A stretch of DNA of 31,286 nucleotides from NCBI GenBank assembly GCA_052386975.1, contig JBQTJQ010000079.1, positions 1 to 31,286 of the forward strand, read 5' to 3'. Positions 7,553 through 14,117 of the stretch are shown in pieces; within the stretch, counting starts at the first letter, position 1; the number at the start of each line of letters is the position of its first letter. The position numbers and the translations under genes are program-made. Source of the DNA: JACPFV01 sp052386975 (GTDB taxonomy: Bacteria > Pseudomonadota > Gammaproteobacteria > Nevskiales > Nevskiaceae). The notes beneath the pieces are model-generated. The model saw only the letters and a program-made list of their open reading frames with translations. It was not told the origin of the DNA and made no database searches.

Positions 7553-8982
7553 TGAACGCCCGCACCCTGATCAACCGTTTCGCGGCCCTGGGCCTCGCCG
7601 CGGCCGCCCTCGGCGCCGCGTCCGTCCTGGCCCAGGAAGCGCAGAAGCCCGCCACGCCGCCGGCCAAGCCGGTGGTCAACGCGGCGCAGTCGCTGCAGGA
7701 GCTGCTCGAGCAGACCCGCAACGCGCGCGCGCAGGAAGCACAGCAGAACGCCGCGCGCGAGCAGCAGTTCCTCGGCGACCGCAACAAGCAGGCCGGCCTG
7801 CTGGCCACGGCGCGCAACGAGCGCAACGCGCAGGAAAGCCGCAGCAAGGCGCTCGGCGCGCAGTTCGACGCCAACGAGAAGAAGCTGGTCGAGCAGCAGG
7901 CCGTGCTCGACGCCAAGGGCGGCAACCTCGGCGAGCTGTTCGGCGTGGTGCGCATCGTCGCCGGCGACGTGCAGAGCGTGATCTACAACTCGGTTATTTC
8001 GGCGCAGTACCCGAAGCGCGAATTGTTCGTCGCCGAGCTGGCCGCATCCAAGGCGCTGCCGTCGATCGACAAGCTCGAGAAGCTGTGGTTCGAGATGCAG
8101 CGCGAGATGACCGAGACCGGCCGCAACGTGAAGTTCCAGGCCAAGGTGGTCGAGCCGGACGGCACGGCACGCGCCGCCGAGGTTGTGCGCGTCGGCCCGT
8201 ACCTCGCGGTCGAAGGCGACGCCTTCCTGAGCTACCTGCCGAGCCAGTACGAGCTCACCGTGTTCCCGCGCCAGCCGGACTCGCCGTACCCCGGCCTCGC
8301 CGACGACTACGCCGAGGCCGGCAATGGCTACGAGCGCATGGTCATCGACCCGGCCCGCGGCGCGCTGCTGGCGCTGGTGGTGCAGCGGCCGACGCTCATG
8401 GAGCGCATCGAGCAGGGCGAGTTCGTCGGTTACGTCATCATCTTCGTCGGCTTGCTCGGCGCGGTGCTGGCGGCCATGCAGTTCCTGTTCCTCCTGAAAG
8501 AGGGCGCGGCGGTCAAGCGCCAGCTCGCCAACACCGACCGGCCGACGCCGGACAACGCGCTGGGCCGCGTGCTGGCCAGCTTCAAGGGCGACGCCGCCAG
8601 GGTCGAGGAGAACGCGGAAGTGGTCGAGCTGCGCATCTCGGAAGCCGTGCTGCGCGAAGTGCCCAAGCTCGAGCGTTACCAGTCGTTCCTGAGCCTGGCG
8701 GTCGCCGCCGGCCCGCTGCTCGGCCTGGTCGGCACGGTCATCGGCATGATCATCACCTTCCAGGCCATCACCGAGTCCGGCTCGGGCGACCCCAAGCTGA
8801 TGGCGAAGGGCATCGGCCAGGCCATGATCGCGACGGTGCTCGGCCTCGGCATCGCGGTGCCGCTGCTGTTCGTCAACGCCGCGCTGCGCGCGCGCTCGCG
8901 CGCGATCGTGCAGATCCTCGACGAGCAGAGCACGGGCCTGCTGGCCGAGCGCCTCGAGAAGCAGAAGGGCCTGAAGCGCTAA
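7552..8982 (+). CDS. ttpC: TtpC-like MotA/TolQ/ExbB proton channel protein with large periplasmic N-terminus
   Basis: The protein has 476 residues. A signal peptide (cut near residue 27, SVLA|Q) is followed by a coiled-coil and alpha/beta periplasmic region to about 290, then a first membrane helix (about 294-315). A cytoplasmic loop and the ExbB core follow: SFLSLAVAAGPLLGLVGTVI (about 378 onward) and AMIATVLGLGIAVPLLF (about 424 onward). This layout matches TtpC, shown in Vibrio to be needed with the TonB2 system for iron-siderophore uptake. The predicted role is to join ExbB/ExbD/TonB and extend the complex into the periplasm, possibly touching DUF3450. The start overlaps the previous stop, and the following exbB begins nine bases later. 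Confidence 0.9.
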   Translation: MNARTLINRFAALGLAAAALGAASVLAQEAQKPATPPAKPVVNAAQSLQELLEQTRNARAQEAQQNAAREQQFLGDRNKQAGLLATARNERNAQESRSKALGAQFDANEKKLVEQQAVLDAKGGNLGELFGVVRIVAGDVQSVIYNSVISAQYPKRELFVAELAASKALPSIDKLEKLWFEMQREMTETGRNVKFQAKVVEPDGTARAAEVVRVGPYLAVEGDAFLSYLPSQYELTVFPRQPDSPYPGLADDYAEAGNGYERMVIDPARGALLALVVQRPTLMERIEQGEFVGYVIIFVGLLGAVLAAMQFLFLLKEGAAVKRQLANTDRPTPDNALGRVLASFKGDAARVEENAEVVELRISEAVLREVPKLERYQSFLSLAVAAGPLLGLVGTVIGMIITFQAITESGSGDPKLMAKGIGQAMIATVLGLGIAVPLLFVNAALRARSRAIVQILDEQSTGLLAERLEKQKGLKR

Positions 8983-8991
8983 GAGGGCGCC

Positions 8992-9516
8992 ATGCTGGAT
9001 TTCCTGCTGGCCCCGTTCAACGCCGTCGGCGACCTGGTCAAGGCCGGCGGCGTGGCGGTCGAGTGGATCTTCATCGCCTGCCTGCTGATGTGGACCATCA
9101 CGATCGAGCGCTACTACTTCTTCAAGAACCGGCTGCCGGTCGAGGCCGCGGCGATGCTGGCGCAGTGGAACGCGCGCCAGGACCACCAGTCCTGGAGTGC
9201 GCACCAGATCCGCCGCGCCATGATCTCGCGCCTGAACGTGGCGATGAACGCAAACCTCGGCATCCTGCGCGTGCTGGTGCCCCTGTGCCCGCTGCTGGGC
9301 CTGCTCGGCACCGTCACCGGCATGCTCGAGGTGTTCGACTCGATGGCGGCGCGCGGCTCGGCCGACGCGCGCGCCATGGCCAGCGGCGTGTCCCAGGCCA
9401 TGGTGTGCACCATGACCGGCCTGGCGGTGTCCGTCTCGGGCATCTACCCGGTATTCCTGTTCACGCAGAAAACCAAGCACGAGACCGAGCTGCTGTCCGA
9501 CAAGTTCCAGTTCTGA
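8992..9516 (+). CDS. exbB: ExbB/TolQ-type proton channel subunit
   Basis: This 174-residue protein starts at ATG 8992 with AGAGG a few bases upstream. The first membrane helix (about 24-42, WIFIACLLMWTITIE) is followed by a short cytoplasmic loop. The conserved LVPLCPLLGLLGTVTGMLEVF and MASGVSQAMVCTMTGLAVSV helices of the MotA/TolQ/ExbB family come next. It is shorter than classical ExbB (about 240 residues), as is usual for the second ExbB in TtpC-type systems. It should form the pentameric proton channel with the two ExbD proteins encoded just downstream. The gap to the next gene is six bases. Confidence 0.93.
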   Translation: MLDFLLAPFNAVGDLVKAGGVAVEWIFIACLLMWTITIERYYFFKNRLPVEAAAMLAQWNARQDHQSWSAHQIRRAMISRLNVAMNANLGILRVLVPLCPLLGLLGTVTGMLEVFDSMAARGSADARAMASGVSQAMVCTMTGLAVSVSGIYPVFLFTQKTKHETELLSDKFQF

Positions 9517-9522
9517 CCGCCC

Positions 9523-9945
9523 ATGCGCCTGCGCCACCACCGCCCGCCCGTCGATGAAAGCGAGACCGGCATCGACCTCGCCCCGATGCTGGACTTCGTG
9601 CTGAACCTGCTGATCTTCTTCATCATCACCGCGGTGTTCGTCAAGGAAATCGGCATCACCGTGAGCCGGCCGGCCAGCAAGCCGCAGCCCCAGGAAGAGA
9701 GGAAGAAGATCAAGACCATCGTCGTGACGATCCATGCCACGGGCGAGATCCTGATCGACCGCCGAATCATCGACCTGCGCGCGGTCCGCGCCAACATCGA
9801 GCGCTTCGCCGCCGAGTCGCCCGACTCGCCGGTGGTCGTGATCGCCGCGAAGCAGGCGCCGAGCGGCATCCTGGTGCAGGTCATCGACCAGGTCCGCCAG
9901 GGCGGCATCGAAAACGTCTCGATCGCGGCAACGGAGGGCACATGA
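9523..9945 (+). CDS. exbD: ExbD/TolR-type proton channel subunit (first copy)
   Basis: This 140-residue protein has one N-terminal membrane helix (about 17-37) carrying the essential aspartate D24 (LAPMLDFVLNLLIFF). A periplasmic domain follows, with the ExbD/TolR pattern ending in VQVIDQVRQGGIENVSIAA. D24 corresponds to E. coli ExbD D25, which carries protons. The segment SRPASKPQPQEERKK after the helix is Pro/Lys rich. The stop overlaps the start of the second exbD (ATGA). A 65-base stretch over the membrane helix is nearly identical to that of the second copy. Confidence 0.95.
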   Translation: MRLRHHRPPVDESETGIDLAPMLDFVLNLLIFFIITAVFVKEIGITVSRPASKPQPQEERKKIKTIVVTIHATGEILIDRRIIDLRAVRANIERFAAESPDSPVVVIAAKQAPSGILVQVIDQVRQGGIENVSIAATEGT

Positions 9946-10352
9946 GGCCCGCGCGCCACACCGAGGACCTCGCCGGCCACACCGGCATCGACCTCGCGCC
10001 GATGCTGGACTTCGTGCTGAACCTGCTGATCTTCTTCATCATCACGACGTCGTTCATCAAGGAATCCGGCACGCAGGTCAACCGGGTGCACGCCGAGACC
10101 GCCGAGTACAACCGCAACGGCAACATCCTGGTCGCGATCCGTCCCAACGGCGACATCTGGCTCGACCGCAAGCAGGTGGAGCTGCGCGACGTGCGCAACA
10201 TCATCGAGCGCTTCCACATCGAGCGCCCCGAGGACACCGTCGTCATCATCGCCGACAAGGAAGCGCAGACCGGTGTGCTGACCGAGGTCATGGACCAGGT
10301 CCGCGCCGCCGGCATCGAGACCGTGTCCATCGCCGCATTGCCGGCGAACTGA
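9942..10352 (+). CDS. exbD: ExbD/TolR-type proton channel subunit (second copy)
   Basis: This 136-residue paralogue of the preceding protein has a membrane helix at about 16-36 with D23 in place of D24, and a periplasmic domain ending VMDQVRAAGIETVSIAAL. Outside the membrane helix the two ExbDs differ widely (for example RVHAETAEYNRNGNIL here), so they probably form a heterodimer in the channel rather than being redundant. Start and previous stop overlap (ATGA). tonB begins three bases after the stop. Confidence 0.95.
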   Translation: MRPARHTEDLAGHTGIDLAPMLDFVLNLLIFFIITTSFIKESGTQVNRVHAETAEYNRNGNILVAIRPNGDIWLDRKQVELRDVRNIIERFHIERPEDTVVIIADKEAQTGVLTEVMDQVRAAGIETVSIAALPAN

Positions 10353-10355
10353 GCC

Positions 10356-11000
10356 ATGGCCGCCATCCTCGAGCAGCGTTTCGCCCGCCCGGCCCTGTAC
10401 GGGACCGCGGTCGCCTTCGGCATGTTCTGGTCCATGCACCTGCTGATCGTCGGCGGCAAGTACGTCGCGGAAGAGGGCGCCACCCTGGCGTCGATCGATT
10501 TCGTGCGCCTGAAGAAGGACGCCGAGCTCGAGACGCGCGAGCGCCGCAAGCCGCCCAAGCCCGAGCCGCCGAAGCAGCCGCCGCCGCCGAAGATGAAGGT
10601 CGAGACGCCGCCGCCCGACGCGCCGCCGCAGGCGGTCGCGCTGCCCAAGCTGAGCCTGCCGAGCAACCTGACCGGCGGGCCCTTCCTGGGGGCGTTCAGC
10701 GGCGAGGGGTTGTCCGGCTACTCCGAGTTGATTCCGCTGGTGCGCATCGCGCCGCAGTATCCGCGCCAGGCCCTGCGCGACGGCATCGAGGGCGTGGTGG
10801 TGTTCGAAGTGACGATCAATCCGGACGGCACGGTGAAGTCGGCCAAGCTGCTCAGCGCCAAGCCGCGCGGCGTGTTCGAAGGGGCCGCCATGAACGCGAT
10901 CATGAAGTGGAAGTTCAAGCCCAAGGTGGTCGAGGGCAAGGGCATCGAGTCCGTCGGCGTGCAGCCGATCGACTTCAAGATGGAAGGGGAAAGCAAGTGA
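10356..11000 (+). CDS. tonB: TonB family energy transducer
   Basis: The protein has 214 residues with classical TonB layout. An N-terminal membrane helix (about 14-33) contains SMHLL, with a serine and histidine as in TonB anchors. A Pro/Lys-rich periplasmic linker lies at about 64-91 (PPKPEPPKQPPPPK), and a C-terminal domain at about 126-210 (PLVRIAPQYPRQALRDGIEG, VTINPDGTVKSAKLL, AMNAIMKWKFKP). The C-terminal domain should bind TonB boxes of receptors such as that at 1409-4420. The start is three bases after the second exbD, and the stop overlaps the GTG start of the TPR gene. Confidence 0.95.
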   Translation: MAAILEQRFARPALYGTAVAFGMFWSMHLLIVGGKYVAEEGATLASIDFVRLKKDAELETRERRKPPKPEPPKQPPPPKMKVETPPPDAPPQAVALPKLSLPSNLTGGPFLGAFSGEGLSGYSELIPLVRIAPQYPRQALRDGIEGVVVFEVTINPDGTVKSAKLLSAKPRGVFEGAAMNAIMKWKFKPKVVEGKGIESVGVQPIDFKMEGESK

Positions 11001-12352
11001 GCACCTGGGTTCGCGTGCTGCTGCTGGCGGCTCCCGTCGCCCTGCTGGCCGCGCCGGCGCGCGCGCAGGACGAACCCAACCTCGGCGGCGGCCTGACCTT
11101 CACCGGTGCGCCGACGCTCAAGGAACTGCAGGCGCAGCAGAAAGCCTGCGAAGCGCGCAAGCCGCCGCGCAAGGCCAAGGGCACGATCAGCGAGAGCACC
11201 TACAAGCGCCTCGAGCGCATCATCGACGCCATCGGCAAGGGCCAGTTCGACGAGTCCGAGGTGAAGCTGCGCGAGCTGATGGAGGCTTCCCGCGGCGACT
11301 ACGAGAAGGCGATCATCCTGCAGACGCTCGGCTTCGTGTACGGCTCCAACAGCAAGGAAACGCAGGCGGTCAAGGCGTTCGAGGACGCGCTGGCGACGAA
11401 CTCGCTGCCGCAGCAGGTCCACGAGCAGATGATGTTCAACATCGCCCAGCTCTACGCCTCGGACGACAAGTTCGACCGCAGCGCGCAGGCGCTCAACGCC
11501 TACCTGCAGGAGTCGTGCAACCCGCTGCCGGACGCGCACATCCTGCTGGCCACGGTCAGCGCCGAGAAGAAGCAGTGGCGCGAGGCGCTCAAGCAGGTGG
11601 ACCTCGCCCTGGTCAAGGGCGGCGTGCTGAAGGAGTCCTGGCTGCAGCTCAAGCTCGCGCTGCACTACGAGCTCAAGGAATTCCCGCGCTGCGCCGAGGT
11701 GCTGGTGAGCCTGGTTGCGGCCAACCCGATCAAGGAAGACTACTGGAAGCAGCTGTCCGGCATGCTGTTCGAGATCAAGAAGGATCCCGAGGCGCTGGCG
11801 GTGCTGGCGCTGGCCGAGCGCAAGGGCTGGGTCGACAAGGAGAACGAGATCCGGAACCTGTCGAACATGTACATGTACATGGCGATCCCGCTGAAGGCGG
11901 CGCAGCTGCTGGAGCGCGGCATCGAGCTGAAACAGGTGGAGGCCAGCGAGAAGAACTTCGAGAGCCTCAGCAACGCCTGGATCATGGCGCGCGAGTACGA
12001 GAAGGCCGAGAAGGCCATGGCGCGCGCCGCGTCCGCGTCCGACAAGGGCGAGCTGTACAAGCGGCTCGGCCAGATCCAGATCGAGAACGGGCAGTGGAAG
12101 GCCGCGCTCGAGTCGCTGCAGAAGGCCCAGCGCAAGGGCGGACTCAAGGATCCCGGCGAAACCGCGTTCCTGGTCGGCGTGTGCGCCGTGCAGCTCAAGC
12201 AGTTCAGCACGGCCGAGAAGGCGCTGCGCACGGCCATGCAGCACGAGAAGACCGCGCAGATGGCGGCGCAGTGGCTGAACCACCTGCAGGACGAGATCGC
12301 CTTCAGCCAGGCGACCGGCGGCAACGGAAACGGCGACTCCAAGACGAACTGA
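10997..12352 (+). CDS. Secreted TPR-repeat protein of the TonB/TtpC operon
   Basis: The protein has 451 residues from a GTG overlapping the tonB stop (GTGA), with AAGGGGA (10984-10990) as ribosome-binding site. A signal peptide ends at about ARA|QDEP. The rest is a string of helical TPR-type repeats (for example KAIILQTLGFVYGSNSKETQAVKAFEDAL, split over about 98-126, and GELYKRLGQIQIENGQWKAA near 352). A periplasmic TPR protein is a known last member of TtpC-type TonB2 operons in Vibrio, Shewanella and others, where it aids uptake. It may scaffold the energiser or receptors; no enzymatic motif is seen. The C-terminus is Gly/Asn rich. Confidence 0.85.
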   Translation: MSTWVRVLLLAAPVALLAAPARAQDEPNLGGGLTFTGAPTLKELQAQQKACEARKPPRKAKGTISESTYKRLERIIDAIGKGQFDESEVKLRELMEASRGDYEKAIILQTLGFVYGSNSKETQAVKAFEDALATNSLPQQVHEQMMFNIAQLYASDDKFDRSAQALNAYLQESCNPLPDAHILLATVSAEKKQWREALKQVDLALVKGGVLKESWLQLKLALHYELKEFPRCAEVLVSLVAANPIKEDYWKQLSGMLFEIKKDPEALAVLALAERKGWVDKENEIRNLSNMYMYMAIPLKAAQLLERGIELKQVEASEKNFESLSNAWIMAREYEKAEKAMARAASASDKGELYKRLGQIQIENGQWKAALESLQKAQRKGGLKDPGETAFLVGVCAVQLKQFSTAEKALRTAMQHEKTAQMAAQWLNHLQDEIAFSQATGGNGNGDSKTN

Positions 12353-12355
12353 CCG

Positions 12356-13261
12356 GTGACGGCGTCGCGGACTGCGCAGATCGCGGTTGCCTTCGCGATC
12401 GTCTACCTGGTCTGGGGTTCCACCTACCTTGCCATCCGCGTCGGCGTGCAGCACCTGCCGCCCTGGCTGTTCGCGGGCATCCGCTTCCTCCTCGCCGGCG
12501 CGCTGATGCTCGCCTACGCGCGCTGGCGCGGCGCGCGGCTGCCGGCCTCGCGCCGCGACTGGCTCAACATCACGGTCACCGCGCTGCTGATGCTGGTCGC
12601 CGGCAACGGGCTGGTCACCTGGAGCGAGCAGTGGGTGGAGTCGAACCAGGCCGCGCTGATCGTCGCGACCTCGGCGCTGTGGATCGCCTGGCTCGGCACC
12701 TTCGGCGCGCAGGGCGAGCGGCTCAACCGGCTGACGCTGGCCGGCCTGGGCCTCGGCTTCGGCGGCGTTGCCGTGCTGGTGGGCAGCGGCCTCACGCTGC
12801 AGGCCGCGCCGCCGCTGGCCTACGCCGCGCTGAGCGTGGCACCGCTGACCTGGGCCGCCGGCTCGGTATGGTCGCGCCGCGCGCCGGTGTCGTGCCCGCC
12901 GTTCATGACCGCGGCGCTGCAGATGCTGATCGCCGGCACGGTGATGACCGTGGCGGGCCTGGTGCTGGGCGAGACCGGGCGCTGGCACAACACGCCGGAG
13001 GGCCTGTTCGCGCTGGGATACCTGGTGCTGTTCGGCTCGTGCCTCGCCTATGGCGCCTACTTGTGGCTGGTGCACGAAGTGCCGCCGGCGCGGCTCGGCA
13101 CCTACGCCTACGTCAACCCGGCGGTCGCCGTGGTGCTCGGCTGGTGGCTGCTCGACGAGCAGCTGAACCGGACGCAGGTGATCGGCACGATCATCATCCT
13201 GGCCGGGGTGCTGCTGGTGACGTGGGCGTCGCGCAAGCCCGCGGTGAAGCCGGCGACATGA
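12356..13261 (+). CDS. EamA/DMT-superfamily transporter (YedA-like)
   Basis: The protein has 301 residues and about ten hydrophobic helices in two EamA halves. The first half opens with AFAIVYLVWGSTYLAIRVGV, the second with PLTWAAGSVWSRRAP. LGTYAYVNPAVAVVLGWWLLDE is the usual end of the second repeat. DMT permeases of this type usually export amino acids or other metabolites; the substrate is unknown. The GTG start is three bases after the TPR gene, with no obvious ribosome-binding site, so translation may depend on coupling. The stop overlaps the next start (ATGA). Confidence 0.88.
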   Translation: MTASRTAQIAVAFAIVYLVWGSTYLAIRVGVQHLPPWLFAGIRFLLAGALMLAYARWRGARLPASRRDWLNITVTALLMLVAGNGLVTWSEQWVESNQAALIVATSALWIAWLGTFGAQGERLNRLTLAGLGLGFGGVAVLVGSGLTLQAAPPLAYAALSVAPLTWAAGSVWSRRAPVSCPPFMTAALQMLIAGTVMTVAGLVLGETGRWHNTPEGLFALGYLVLFGSCLAYGAYLWLVHEVPPARLGTYAYVNPAVAVVLGWWLLDEQLNRTQVIGTIIILAGVLLVTWASRKPAVKPAT

Positions 13262-14043
13262 GCGCGCCCCCGCCTGGGCTGTGGGCGCGGGCCGGCCGCC
13301 GTTTCCTGCGCAACCGTGCCGCCGCGGCCAGCCTCGTCGTGTTCGGCCTGATCGCGCTGGCCTGCCTGCTCGGGCCCTGGCTGGCGCCGCAGTCCGTCGA
13401 AACCCTCGATCCGCTGCTCGCCCGCACGCTCGAAGGCGGCCGCACCTCGCTGCGGGTCGGCCTGCTGGCGACGCTGCTCGGCACGGCGATCGGCGTCGCG
13501 TGGGGCGCGGCCGCAGGCTGGTTCGGCGGGCGCCTCGACACGCTGATGCTGGGCGCGGTGGACCTCCTGCGTCCGCTGACGCTCGTGTTCCTGGCGATCC
13601 TGCTGGTGGTGGCGAGCGGCAGGCCCTTCGCGCCGGCGTTCGGCGCCGTCGGCGCGATCCTCTGGCTCGACACGGCGCGCGCCGTGCGCGACCGGATGCG
13701 GTCGCTGCAGCGGAGCCCGTTCGTGGATGCGGCGCGCCTCGCCGCCCTGCCGATGCCGGCCATCGCCCGCGTCCACCTCGCGCCGAACCTGCTCGGCGTG
13801 GTGCTCGCCTGCGCGGCGTTGACGCTGCCGCAGGCGATCGTGATCGAATCCTTGCTGAGCGGCCTCGGCCTGGGCGTGCAGCCGGCGACCAGCTGGGGCA
13901 CGCTGCTCGGCGCGGGCGCCGTCGACGTTGCGATCGCGCCATGGACGCTGCTGTTCCCGGCCGGCGTCCTGGCGACGACGCTGCTGTGCCTGAACGTCCT
14001 CGGCACCGCGCTGCGCGAGGCGCTGGAGCTGCGCCCGGGCTGA
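13258..14043 (+). CDS. DppC/OppC-like ABC transporter permease, apparently an orphan
   Basis: The protein has 261 residues. The N-terminal helix (SLVVFGLIALACLLGPWLAP) matches the OppC N-terminal domain. The core (GGRTSLRVGLLATLLGTAIG, AAGWFGGRLDTLML) and the ATPase-contact EAA loop (DAARLAALPMPAIARVHLAPN) are present, as is the usual end GVQPATSWGTLLGAG. The segment that normally precedes the SRxxxGGRxSL region (HPLGTDxxGRDxxSR) is absent, so the protein is about 30-40 residues shorter than DppC. No partner permease, ATPase or binding protein is in the window. It overlaps the DMT gene (ATGA). Its family is clear; its working partners are not. Confidence 0.85.
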   Translation: MSAPPPGLWARAGRRFLRNRAAAASLVVFGLIALACLLGPWLAPQSVETLDPLLARTLEGGRTSLRVGLLATLLGTAIGVAWGAAAGWFGGRLDTLMLGAVDLLRPLTLVFLAILLVVASGRPFAPAFGAVGAILWLDTARAVRDRMRSLQRSPFVDAARLAALPMPAIARVHLAPNLLGVVLACAALTLPQAIVIESLLSGLGLGVQPATSWGTLLGAGAVDVAIAPWTLLFPAGVLATTLLCLNVLGTALREALELRPG

Positions 14044-14054
14044 CGGCGCGCCGG

Positions 14055-14083
14055 TTGTCCGGGCCGCGACGGGCTGGTACCTT
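14055..14083 (+). promoter_or_regulatory. Weak candidate promoter of the DUF1302 gene
   Basis: TTGTCC (14055-14060), a 17-base spacer and TACCTT (14078-14083) preceded by TGG form a weak extended -10 promoter candidate 35 bases before the gene. Support is only moderate in GC-rich DNA. Confidence 0.25.
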
Positions 14084-14117
14084 CGATCCGCCCGCTGGCG
14101 GGTGGGAGGGAGTACCG

